This document shows, in pieces, positions 39,031 to 49,844 of a stretch of 64,000 bases of DNA. The stretch is taken from the NCBI GenBank assembly GCA_907163375.1, contig CAJQUW010000578.1, positions 1 through 64,000 of the forward strand, in the 5' to 3' direction. The notes under the pieces are model-generated. The model saw nothing but the letters and a program-made list of their open reading frames with translations. It made no database searches and had not been told where the DNA came from. Source of the DNA: Prostheceraeus crozeri. Taxonomy: Eukaryota; Platyhelminthes; Polycladida; Euryleptidae. Every line of letters starts with the position of its first letter. Within the stretch, counting starts at the first letter, position 1. The translations under genes and the position numbers were made by a program.

Positions 39031-40530
39031 TTAATCGCTCCATTGCTGGAGTAACCCCTCCCCAAGTGTCGTCCACCTCTGCCGGTCGATTGCGTGCTGT
39101 TCACTGTTGACCAACTCATTGTCCCACCATCTTGTGGGTCTCCCACTTCGTCTGGAACCAATTTTTGGATACCACCTGGTTATTCTCCTGTTCCATCTTT
39201 CGTCTGTCCAGCGCCTATGTGACCAGCCAATTGCCATTTACTTTTCAATGTGGTTAATGTGATGTCTTCAACTTCGTCTGATCTCTGATCCACTCGTTCG
39301 CTTTGCGATCGCGGAGTGTTATGCCTAGCATAATGCGTTCCATATATTGTTGGGCCACTGCTATCTTGGACATGGCTGCTGCGGTTGTCCATGTCTCTGC
39401 GCCGTACATCACAGCTGGGAGAATGCACTGGTTGAAGGCTTCAATCTTCAATCTTTGTGGAATGGAACGACTTCTCATTAGGCTGCCGAACTTTGCAAGC
39501 GCTGCCCAATCAGCCCTTATTCTTTTGTTTATTTTGGAAGTATTATCTCTGCTTGCATTCATTATCTGACCGAGGTATCAGTGCTGCTATATATTTTCTA
39601 GAGTCTCATTTCTGATGGTGATCGCTCCCTGTCGTGCATTCTCGTTAGACATCACATTCGTTTTGTAGTATGTATCCTGAGATCGGCATCTGTGTTTTTG
39701 TTGTCGAGGTCGTCAATGAGATCTTGTTGTTCTTTAGTTGTGTGTACCATTAGCACAAGATCACCGGCAAAGCGTAGGTTAGTAAGAATGCAAAGAAGGT
39801 TAGTAAGAAGGTTACCTTTACATATAAAATTCATTCTACGGAAAATTGCATCCTCGAGACAGGCATTGAACAAGCTTGCAAGTTTGAGGAGATATTGTCG
39901 CATTGTCTCACTCCTCTGCTTAATTGTATTTTGTTGCTGTCTTCATGTAATCGAATGACTGATGTTGCATTCTTGTAGAATTCGGTGAGGATGTCAATGT
40001 ATGGCTTCTCCACCCCTTGATTTTTGAGTGTGTCAAAAACCGGGCGAATTCGACAGAGTCGAAAGCCTTTTCGCAGTCGATGAATGCCATACAGAGTGGG
40101 ATGCCGAACTCTCTGCACTTTTCCATAAGTTTGTTGACAGTGTACAAGTGGTCGATGGTAGAGTATCGAGATAGGAATCCTGCTGGTTTTGTTGGTTGAT
40201 GGAGATTTAGTCATTGCCGAATTTTGTTCAAGATGATGTGTGAAAAAAAAACTTTGTAAAAAGCCGGCAAAAGACTGATTGGCCTGTAGTTTCCACCATT
40301 CTTGTGGAGGAGAATGATGATGGGATTTTTCCAAGAGAGTCAAGTGTCTGTTTTTCACTTCTCTCTGAAGAACATGAGGGACTTGGTCTTGATCCTGCGT
40401 TGATGCTGATTGTTGGTTAATTTGTGGAGGTCTACTGCCATAAAGTTCAGCCATGAATTCTTCCGTTCTTCTTATTAGTCTGTCCCGGTTTGTTATTATT
40501 GTACCGTCTGTAATCCGTTATCGTCCTAAT
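39031..40530 (-). mobile_element. RTE-like LINE, 5'-truncated and broken
   Basis: Minus-strand pieces in order are RDRLIRRTEEFMAELYGSRP, IPLCMAFIDCEKAFDSV (motif A), NLRFAGDLVLM (motif C region, normally ADD), YGAETWTTAAAMSKIAVAQQ and WQLAGHIGAGQTKDG. The end is GRPTRWWDNELV and a stop at 39031. This C-terminal series is characteristic of RTE-type endonuclease-reverse transcriptases. The endonuclease half is absent and several frame changes occur. The product copied element RNA in the nucleus. Confidence 0.8.
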
Positions 40531-41489
40531 TTTTGTCTCCTAAATGGCTCATCCATCTTTTACTCGTACTGATGAACGAACTATCAGATAATCAACACGT
40601 GGAATTTTGATTTGCATTTTCTAATTGAGAATCATTTTGCGTTGCATAATTTTTGTTCGATCATTTGAATTTTAGATATTCTGTGAATTGTGAAGACACC
40701 TAATGTGTGAATATTGTCAACGATGCATATTGCATATTTGTCTAATCAACTATTTACCTTTTTGAATAAGCAACGTGCAGGTAGCTTTGTTAAGCTACTT
40801 GATTCATATTCGGAATGTTTTACGAATTTCGATGGTTAAGTTGCCACTGAATGAAGACTCAAAATCGAGAAAAAATAAATTGGAACGAGCTGAAAGCCAC
40901 ACACAGATTCATTTTGAAATCATTACATATAAATGGTACATTTAACTTAACTTATAGGGAAGCCGGACGCTCATGTCCTTACATTCAATTTGGAAATTAC
41001 GTATTATTACGTACGTTGTCTACTAGGAATTTCATTTTTCAACACTTTGCAATAATTTTCATTGCATAACTCAGACTGACCGCTGATGTTACTTTGTTTT
41101 TACAAAGTTATGTGAATTTTGCAATAAATGTGTACTTAAATGTACTATACAAAAAGTAATGGAATTGGTTTTAGAAAGGGTAATGTGCGCAAAGTTAGGG
41201 CATTGAGCTTAAAATTCACAACTTTTACCAAAAATGCTACATTATTCTAATGAATTAATGGAGGAAGTGAGATAAAGCAAACCGCTGTTCATGAATAATT
41301 CGGAGGAATCATGGCTTTTAAGTTTTATTGCCGACGAGGTTTCATCATGAGAATTTTTTCATATACCGCGTGTAACAAAAGTCCTTGCCGATATTTGCAG
41401 AAGGGAATAGCAATCATAAACGACTATGAATACCAGCATTACAATGACCAATAATACCAAAGAAAGTGATTAGTTTCAGTGTTCACACA
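40531..41489. other. Unassigned stretch
   Basis: AT-rich DNA; no gene, repeat or RNA was recognised. Confidence 0.3.
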
Positions 41490-41890
41490 AATTACCATAA
41501 ATTTGTTTCGATACATTCACGACATGGTTTTCTAAAATCGGTCATCGATCGGTGAAGCATATCAATGGGAATTTTTGAAGTTTCTTCCTCAATTCTCCTT
41601 CCCAAACTCAAGTGACTTGGAAATTCTAGGTGGGCGGACTGTAAACTTGACACCTCTGACATGTCCAAAACCAACAGTCGCAGCCAGTTAGATCAGATAT
41701 CTTTGGAGGTCACTCAACGGCCATCGCTTCAGGATCCATTTGTTCTTGTTTGATTCAGCAAGAAAAGTCGATGATTCAGAAGCATTGTGACAATTGGCTT
41801 GTTGGAACCATCATTGAACATTCCAACCGGGGAAAATCTTCTCCGTCAGCACTCCACGGTACCGCTGGCCGTGAGAAACGTCATGTGAAA
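41490..41890 (-). pseudogene. Mariner-like transposase remnant
   Basis: The minus strand encodes SDLTGCDFW-like sequence followed by IPIDMLHRSMTDFRKPCREC. This matches the C-terminal part of mariner-like transposases (SPDLT-x-CDFWLWG, then LDMLHRS...CI). An upstream part shows degenerate NKWILKRWPLSD. Stops and frame changes are frequent. No terminal repeats were found. Confidence 0.5.
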
Positions 41891-41899
41891 TAACTACGG

Positions 41900-43342
41900 C
41901 GTGCCCGATACAGGCCCATGCAGTCAACGTTAGGGTCCTTCCACTGTGGCACATTCTTTAAAGATTTTCTAGCTCGTAGAAATGAACGCTGTGTCGTGAA
42001 TGCAAGGTCATCAGAATACTTAAGTTTCCAAATTGAATGCAAGATCTTCAGAGAGGCCAGCAGAAACCAAATCGCAAAGCTCAGTTTTTCTATCCCATCA
42101 TCACTTAGCTACTGACCATGCACTGGTTAGTATGGAGAATAGATTTCTTCTTTCAAAGTTCAGTCTACTGACATGTGTGGAAGGTCATCGAATTCACTTG
42201 CCACTTTACGGGACGAAGTGGAAGTATCAGGCATCCCGTGGGACAAGATTTCTTTGTCCCATTCCCACAGGATTTCAATGGGGATTCCCATTCCCACCAG
42301 AATTTTCAAAATTTGCGATTATTTCCCAAAATAATTCATATTAGCCAAACATCTCATTGATAAGTTTAGCCGATCGAAACCATTGGCACCTAGGTTGCGG
42401 GACATTCTATACCACTGCAAGTCTGCCGTGTGCATGCATGATGGGCCTAAATCAAGTCTTGATACCTCCATGGAACTTACAACTTTTAGGTAGCATGTAT
42501 GTTATTAGATGATTAAATCAAAAGGCTTTACAAATGCCGGTAAGTATACAATGCATGATATCAAGCTACTTTAGATAAAGTTAACTTGCATTTCGAATAC
42601 CAAAGCTACCTTCTTTATTAGAAGTCATAATATGCTCTCTTGCGGGTACCTGTTCTCAACAAGCCAGGCCTAAAATAGTAAAAAAACTATCGAGCCAGCC
42701 TAATATAAATATGATGGGCCCACATGCATCAAGGAACAAAGTTAAAAACCGCTTTGTTTGAATCGCATTCATTTTGGATCTAATTTTGAATTGCACATAG
42801 AAATCTGTAAATTGGTAGAACAAAGAAAACGATGTCACCATGTTTATTATATAGTGACTAAGAAAATCTTAACTTAAGTTCCGTAATTTCTAAAACGCTT
42901 AAGGCTTGGAAGAAGCAAAGTTACTGCATCTTATATCCCTCATGCTGATAATTAATCTACATGTACATATATACATGTACATGCATGTTTCGTTTTCGAT
43001 CACTCGTGCAAGAGGTTTTTATGCGATTTCCATGCATATCTTGGGCAAAACATTGCAAGTGTGTGCTTTATCTGTTATGAGTGTGCTGCGCCTTTCATTC
43101 GGCTGATTTGCAGCATACCGAAACAAAAATGAAAAATGCTTCATTTGCATAGAAATTATTATCATCAACCACTCATGATGGAATAGAACGCCGTCTATAC
43201 GAAAAAAGACGTATTCTGGAATATTTTTATGAGGTTATTCAAGTGATTTTGTCATAAGATGCACATTTGAGACCATAGATACCGTTATAAAAAGTTCATA
43301 ATGCGGAAGCGTGTTTCATCACAGCATTAAAACATTAATCGA
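41900..43342. other. Unassigned stretch
   Basis: Near 42225-42300 a low-complexity repeat of ATCCC/TTCCCA-type words occurs, reminiscent of MITE ends but without a partner. GTACATGCATG-like palindromic words occur near 42960-42990. No gene was found. Confidence 0.3.
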
Positions 43343-43475
43343 TAGTCTGGGAGCCAAGGCGTCGTATCGTGCTTAAAAACGAAGTAAAAATGACACCCTG
43401 TTATACTTTTCTTAACACTTTCATGTTGTGAAGGGGTGCATGGGACATCAGAAAACAGTTGTTAGCAATGCCAAC
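43343..43475 (+). repeat. 133-bp direct repeat just outside the left arm
   Basis: From TAGTCTGGGAGCCAAGGCG to GCAATGCCAAC this segment is the same as 44694-44826 inside the left arm, and the inverted counterpart is at 57954-58086. It abuts the outer end of the inverted arm, while the right side has no equivalent. Confidence 0.9.
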
Positions 43476-45420
43476 GCCTTAAAACTGGAACTAAAACTGC
43501 ATAACTAAATAATCCTCTATGGATTAGTACATAATCAGCATCGACGTGCCCTCACTGCCATCAAGCCAACCATGAAAACTTCGCAGTACTCATTACGAAG
43601 AATTAAACTTTAAGCTACAATCAGAATCTTCGAGCAAAAGCAGCCGTGAATTCAGTAATTAATTGACTTATAACCAAAACCTATTACACAGCTGTATACT
43701 TCGAAATAGCTTTGTCTTCGAGCATTTTCCCTATAACACGGAAAAACAACAAAAATTAATAAATATTCCTCATGTTATTCCAAGTGACTAAACTTCTTCA
43801 TCTCGGCCAACTTTCAGTTATATTGTACAGTTCCGTCAGCCGCTTTGAATAATGATTTTAAGGATCATTTTCAAGAAACGGTTCTCAAAATTATGTCATC
43901 ATGCTCCTACAATGTTGCAGTTCTAGCGGACTGGACAGTTATTCTGGAATGAATGTCGTCAATCATCGACATCAGCCTAATCAGAATGACCGGCCGGCCG
44001 GATTATTGCGTTTTCTTGCAAAATTCATGAATTCAGAGCGTGATTCAGCAGCGTGCTTGATTCCATCCTATGTCATAAGAAATGACGCATTCGAAACGAA
44101 GCTAGTTCGATTTTATCCATGAATGATGAATATTTTTCTTTGTTATTAAATATCATTTTGTTCTAGAGAAGGAAAACAAAATATATTGAAACAAATGAAT
44201 ATCAATAAAAGTGATCCATCATCAAATACCGCCAAAGAAGAAAGTATCCGTGAAGTATTAAAAAGTCATTCGGTGGGTCAGCATCTCATTTGTCTTTTCA
44301 ATACTTCTAGAAGCAATGAACATCTGTCACGATGAAAAATGTTTACAGAAATGACAGTAGATGAAGATAAAAGGTTTGACGGCAGAGAAATTTGAAAAAG
44401 TTATGCTAATGTAAAATACTTAACAGTGTATCATTTTATACCTGAGTGTTATCAATAATAGAGAGGGATACTTTCTCTGATGGTCATCATCACTATGATG
44501 TCCGATGAATGACGTCTGTAATGAGATGCACATTTGGCATATTAAGTCCGATTTCGACGGGCATTCATTAAATGCTACTTTTTAGCATATTGCTGACATG
44601 CTCCCTAATTTAGTGCACCTGTGATATAATTAACAATGCCACATTTTGTAAACGCTATTCTATGACCCCATTACCACTCTTCCATTGACTTCGTAGTCTG
44701 GGAGCCAAGGCGTCGTATCGTGCTTAAAAACGAAGTAAAAATGACACCCTGTTATACTTTTCTTAACACTTTCATGTTGTGAAGGGGTGCATGGGACATC
44801 AGAAAACAGTTGTTAGCAATGCCAACTCTCTTGCAAAAGTTGCTTTAGGCCTACTTTTGTAAAACTATCACGATGTTAAAAATGCAAAGCATGGAGTGAG
44901 TACGGAACACAAAAGTAACTCTAGATATGGATTGAAACAACGTATACCTGCGCACGACGTCTCACTTTGATTGTCTAGATGTCTTCTCACTCATAAATCT
45001 TGTTGGAAGTGAATACGTTGAAGAACGAAGTCGTCAGAGGTCAAAAGGTCACAAAACCTACGTCAAAACTCAAAAAAGCACTTTTCTTAAAAGGACGCCT
45101 GACTCAGTGCCTTGGAGCGATCAAATACTTCAAAATCAAACGGTAACCTCATCTAGGGACCCATGGGAAGTTTTTGAAACAGTTGTTTGGAGGTCATGAC
45201 CCAATGACGTGATCACAGGTCAAATTTCTGTAAAGGTCAAATTTTAAAAAAATCAATAAAACCAGCTTTTTTGGTCTTATCGATATTCATACGCATTCCG
45301 TTAGCCTAGGCACAACCAGGGGATAGTTATCCACAGTTTACAAATATATTCTTCTCAAATCAATGATAATATTTTGAATAGAAGTTATCATTAGGCCTAG
45401 GCCATTCAGCCGGTCAAGGG
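43476..45420 (+). repeat. Left inverted arm (1.94 kb)
   Basis: This matches 57360-59305 in reverse complement, from ACGCCTTAAAACTGG at the outer end to GGCCATTCAGCCGGTCAAG at the inner end. It contains an unexplained 73-codon open frame (43901-44122) that is identical in the other arm simply because the arms are. It also contains one copy of the 133-bp unit. Confidence 0.95.
44694..44826 (+). repeat. 133-bp unit inside the left arm
   Basis: Direct repeat of 43343-43475 and part of the arm proper, since its inverted mate is present in the right arm. Confidence 0.9.
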
Positions 45421-46309
45421 ATCAAGAAGTTATCAATAACGTAGTTCACCACATTTTCACCGAGACCGCGCAGGAGGAATTGACTGCTATCGGCGGCGTA
45501 GCTCAGGATTTCCAAGAAATGTGGCTGTGCTTTATGGTGAAGTTACACTCGTGCTCGTAGTACATCGACAGTGGAAAGGATGGTCAATGAGATGAACACA
45601 ACTTGCGACGTCATAAACAAGTTCTTGAGTGGGTAACATTTTTAACGTCGTTCATTATCGATACTTGCGCTTTGCGTTATCCAAACAATCCTCTTCGTGT
45701 ACTTCTGTTGTCACTTGCTTGGAATATTCGACTCTTCTTCCGCCCGGAAATACCATGAGCTATAGTATTTCTTGCAATCTGCATTGATATCAATTAGCTG
45801 TCGGTGTTCGAGAGCCACGACCGGTGAATTTTAGGTACGGTAATGATTTAAAATTAATGGATCACATATTCTATATATACCTCTGTGATTTGTAGAGCAA
45901 GGAAGTATTGCATCATACCTTGTGTCGAACGACATCAACGTGTGTGCGGCACATGTACAACGCTCTCAGCCTCCATTTCTGAAATGTTCGGATGAGAATA
46001 AAGTAAGTCAATTTCAATCTTTATAGCATCCCTCATTGAATCTAAATCGTCATTTATCGTACACATTTTTCATGAGAACTGAAAATAATGATAATGACAA
46101 ACAGAAAATGAGTTTTCCTAGAACCCCCTGCGCAATTTTTTTTGATACCAAAAAAACTTGTAAATTACTTTGAAAGAAATGATAATTAGAAACAGAAAAT
46201 GATTTATTTTGAAACTTTGATTTTTCTGAAGAAATTGTGCATAAGATTGGACTAATGTTAAAGTCGATAACTCATTTTTCGATTTCATTTTTCGTTTCTT
46301 TTTTTCAGG

Positions 46310-47297
46310 TTAACAAGATCCTTTTTCAAGTATGGAACCATTACTTTCGAGGAACACGAGAAAGAAGCGTCGGTCAAGCTCCTGTCCTGAATTCAGAATT
46401 GACTATTCGAAATGCATCATATGTCAAAGTGCAGCCAAAAGACATGGAAAAACGTCCACTATAACAAGCAAAGGTTTACCAGGATTGAAGTCGGCAATTT
46501 TCATACGAAAGGATGAATTGTTTGCGAAGATCTGGAGTGATTTAGATGATGAAGCTACCTTCTTGGAAAAGAGACCAATCGTCCATGTAATCTGTCGTAG
46601 CAAATATACACTCAAGAGAACATTGGATAACATAAAGTTGAGGTCTAAGCAAACGAAAGGAGAGAAGTCGGACTCTTTAGACAATTCGACTATTCGTCTA
46701 AGATCTAATTCTTCATCTTTGGTTGGGAAATCTCTTGAATATAATAAATCTGTCTGTTTTCTTTGTGAAAAAGAGAGAGATAGCTATGGAGTTTGGACCT
46801 TGATTGCCATTGCAACGCCTGATGGGAGGGAAAGAGCTATACACAAGAAGGCAAAGGATATTAATGATGAAGTCATGTTATTCAAGATTAAAAGACATGG
46901 AGAAACGTGTGTAGATATGGTGGCTAACAATTTTCATTATCACAGGAGTTGCATGAGTCGATATACGAACAAAAGTACACTGAATGACAAAGAAATATCT
47001 TCAGATTCCAATCAGCACGCAGTATTTTCACTTCTAGTATCCGAAATCTCAGATGGACTCCGCAACGAGAGACACGTTTACTCAGTTGACCAAATTGTGA
47101 TGAGATACAATGATTTATTAGCTGAACATGGTAAGACTGAATGTAGGCCCGATAAACTGGTCAAGCGTATTGTGAATCACTTTACAGCTGACTTAGTTCA
47201 AACCGTGAAACTGAAAGGCAGAAGTCTCGTATGTCCGACATCGCTTACTGTAAAGGAATTGTGCAGTCAGGTTTTCGAATTGAAATCTAATCTGAAC
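46310..47297 (+). CDS. Transposase gene of the 15.8-kb transposon, first part
   Basis: A splice acceptor (TTTCTTTTTTTCAG) ends at 46309. The main frame starts with MEPLLSRNTRKKRRSSSCPE at 46332. It carries Cys/His groups (CIICQSAAKRHGK; VCFLCEKERDSYG; NNFHYHRSCMSRY) that look like zinc-binding modules, then a helical part (VDQIVMRYNDLLAEHGKTEC). The frame continues to the LTR insertion point at 47297. An upstream exon probably lies near 45890-46000, where a GTAAGT donor is seen. Such large proteins in invertebrate genomes are transposon-encoded. Confidence 0.65.
47294..47297. repeat. 4-bp target-site duplication, left (GAAC)
   Basis: GAAC precedes the left LTR and recurs at 53274-53277 after the right LTR. 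Confidence 0.85.
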
Positions 47298-47819
47298 TGT
47301 GACGCATTCTCATTTCTCTCTCTCCTTTCAATTATCTGCTGCGTCATCATTTTTACCTACCGCAACGAAGGACAAGTGAAGTTTCCTCTCCATACTCCCG
47401 CGCGCGGAGCCTTGCCCATGCCGCAACGAAAGACACTGTGATGACATTGATTGTTGCCCTCTCAACTGACTTTAAAAACGCCGGCCAAGAGCGCTCGACG
47501 CCCAAAATCTAGCGTATCGTGAGACGAGAACCGGCGTATTTCTCTTAGCGTGGCTGATTGAGCGGCAACGCCGACAAGCCAAGACGCACCAACACGCCCA
47601 GCGCACAAACTGGCCCTGGAGGACCGGCGCGCTCTCATTCTCTCTCCCGTTGTCTCAGTCAAGCCTGCTGCTGTCAAGTACCGAACTGTCGCTGCATTAC
47701 GAACTGTGAACGCCTAACTTGCCCTTTTAAGGGCTGCTTTGTGTTATTGCTTGTACCACTGGACCCTGTCATCGGGGAACGTATGTTTTTGTCCTTCAAT
47801 AAAAGTATAAGTCATAACA
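47298..47819 (+). repeat. Left LTR (522 bp)
   Basis: Starts TGTGACGC and ends CATAACA. It contains AATAAA near the 3' end (CTTCAATAAAAGT), a likely poly(A) signal. By eye it is identical to the right LTR. Confidence 0.95.
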
Positions 47820-47821
47820 TA

Positions 47822-47842
47822 ATTGGGGGCTCAGCCGGGATA
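47822..47842 (+). promoter_or_regulatory. tRNA primer-binding site
   Basis: TTGGGGGCTCAGCCGGGAT lies 3 nt after the left LTR. It resembles the proline-tRNA type primer site (TGGGGGCTCGTCCGGGAT) with a short difference in the middle, so another tRNA with a GCTGAGCCCC acceptor end is possible. Confidence 0.6.
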
Positions 47843-48028
47843 GGATCGATAGTCCTGAGCGTGGTAGTGTTTGAGTAAGCGCAAGTTTTCAGTCATATTG
47901 TTTCTGAGTTAGAGTTATTATTAAATACTATTAGTATTTTAAGTTTATATCATTCGTCAGTTGCGTCAAGTTTGTAACTTAAGAAATTACACTCGCTTCT
48001 AAGTGTATTTTTACTAACATCCTTAAAA

Positions 48029-49765
48029 ATGGATTCTGTTGAAGAGTTAATCAAACAAATTCAAGAAAATCCTACTGTCGATCAGATTAGGTCTTGTACT
48101 AAGGCTCGATTAATTGAAGTTAGTAAACATTTTGACATTGAAGTAACCGTATCGATGCGCAAAGACATGATTATTAACGCTTTAATGACTCATTTCAATA
48201 TTGGCGAAACAAATTCAGAAAACAGTAGCACTACTAACGATTCCGATCAAAGCAAAAATGAAAGGCATATTCTTGAACTTGAAAAAATTCGTATTGAGCA
48301 AGAGTTTAAATTGAAACTTGAGGAAATGAAAATGCAGCAGCAATTAACATTGGAAAAACTGAGACTCGAACACGCATACGCTTCTAAAAATTCTGATGTA
48401 GATTTGGCTACACAAATTCGATTGGTTCCTAAATTTAACGAAAATGACGTTGAAATATTTTTCCAAAATTTTGAACGTGTAGCTATTGCTTCAAAATGGC
48501 CAAAAGAAAAATGGCCCTTATTTCTACAGACAGCTCTCACTGGAAAGGCTCAAAAAGTCTACGTTGCGTTGTCAGATTTCAGCGCTAAGGATTATGATGT
48601 CGTAAAATTAGAGATACTACAAGCTTACGAAAAGGTTCCTGAAGCCTATCGTCAAAAATTCAGAAACAAAAGAAAAGATGTAGGAAGTAGTTATCTCGAT
48701 TTCGCAAAAGAGCAAGAAATTCTTTTTGATAAATGGTGCTCTTCAGCAAATGTTCAAACATTTGATTCTTTAAGACAGATTATCCTTATAGAGCAGTTCA
48801 AAAATTGTACTGGAACCAACATCAGAGCGTATCTCAATGAGAGAAATTTAACTAGTCTGCAAGATGCCGCAAGAGCGGCAGATCAGTATGATTTGACTCA
48901 CAAATTGGCAGACCAGAAGCCCCAGAAAATTTTCAATAAAGGGGAACACGAAATTATTACATCACCACCTGTTGTGAGTGATATAAAGAAACTGACAGGA
49001 AAAGCAATAGAATGCAAATATTGCAAAAAGAGAGGTCACCGTGTGACTGACTGTTGGGTTCTCAAACGTAAGGAAGAAAGATCTTCCAGTAAACAAGTTG
49101 CAATTACAATAACTGATCATAATAAAAGTACTGAATTTCAGAAATCGAAAGATGCTAAGGAATTACAAGTGTCAAAAAATAGTGAGGAATTATTAATTGA
49201 GCAAGGTGAAAAAGCCTTTACCACGTTTGGTTCCATAGGTATTGACACAAATAGTCAAATTCCCATAAAGATATGGCGAGACTCAGCCTGCTATCAGTCA
49301 TTACTTGTTGAAGGAGTTGTTCCTGTGTCCGATAATACTTTCCTTCAGTCAACAGTTCCCATAAAAGGTGTTACGGGGCGCGTTTCAGTGCCTCTGCACA
49401 AACTGCACGTGAAATCTGATCTTATCAATGGACCGATAAAAGTCGGTGTTATCAATGAGTTACCTATTCAGGGAATTCATTTGTTACTCGGTAATGATCT
49501 CATGGGAGCTAGTGTGTTTACGCCAATTATGACAGACAGACCTGTAGATGTTACAGTAACTGACGATAATTTATTCCCAGCTTGCGCTGTCACTAGATCT
49601 AAGGCAAAAGAAATGGTAAACAATAATGACCAAATTGATCTCAGTGAAACGTTTTTATTTGACACCGATGTCAAGGGAACTAAAAGGTGTCTAGTTCTTG
49701 AAAATGATTCCGTAAACCTAAAACTAGATCGCGAGACTCTAGTCAAGGATCAAAAGTCCGAATAA
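48029..49765 (+). CDS. Gag-protease polyprotein of the Gmr1-type element
   Basis: The 578-residue protein begins with a SAP-like helix pair (residues about 17-60) and a Glu/Lys coiled coil (75-120). Then comes a capsid region (about 135-290) with WPKEKWPLFLQTALTGKAQ and SLRQIILIEQFKNC, recalling the vertebrate SCAN domain, which is known to derive from Gmr1-like Gag. A CCHC zinc knuckle follows (ECKYCKKRGHRVTDC, about 329). The C-terminal part is a retropepsin-like domain (IWRDSACYQSLLVEG, HLLLGNDLMG). Gag forms the particle and protease matures it. The frame looks whole. Confidence 0.88.
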   Translation: MDSVEELIKQIQENPTVDQIRSCTKARLIEVSKHFDIEVTVSMRKDMIINALMTHFNIGETNSENSSTTNDSDQSKNERHILELEKIRIEQEFKLKLEEMKMQQQLTLEKLRLEHAYASKNSDVDLATQIRLVPKFNENDVEIFFQNFERVAIASKWPKEKWPLFLQTALTGKAQKVYVALSDFSAKDYDVVKLEILQAYEKVPEAYRQKFRNKRKDVGSSYLDFAKEQEILFDKWCSSANVQTFDSLRQIILIEQFKNCTGTNIRAYLNERNLTSLQDAARAADQYDLTHKLADQKPQKIFNKGEHEIITSPPVVSDIKKLTGKAIECKYCKKRGHRVTDCWVLKRKEERSSSKQVAITITDHNKSTEFQKSKDAKELQVSKNSEELLIEQGEKAFTTFGSIGIDTNSQIPIKIWRDSACYQSLLVEGVVPVSDNTFLQSTVPIKGVTGRVSVPLHKLHVKSDLINGPIKVGVINELPIQGIHLLLGNDLMGASVFTPIMTDRPVDVTVTDDNLFPACAVTRSKAKEMVNNNDQIDLSETFLFDTDVKGTKRCLVLENDSVNLKLDRETLVKDQKSE

Positions 49766-49844
49766 CAGTTTACAGAAGTTATTCAATCTAGCTGAAACTG
49801 CAGACACAGAGAAAGTTCCAAGTTATTATCTAAAAGATGACGTT

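Noticed and set aside
43901-44122. 73-codon frame present identically in both inverted arms
   Set aside because: Identity follows from the arms being copies. There is no domain, no promoter and no conservation beyond the arms.
45490-45510. tRNA A-box-like GCGTAGCTCAGG
   Set aside because: There is no B box or cloverleaf around it.
47462-47677. 71-codon minus-strand frame repeated at 52916-53131
   Set aside because: It lies within the LTRs and is repeated only because the LTRs are. It is not a gene.
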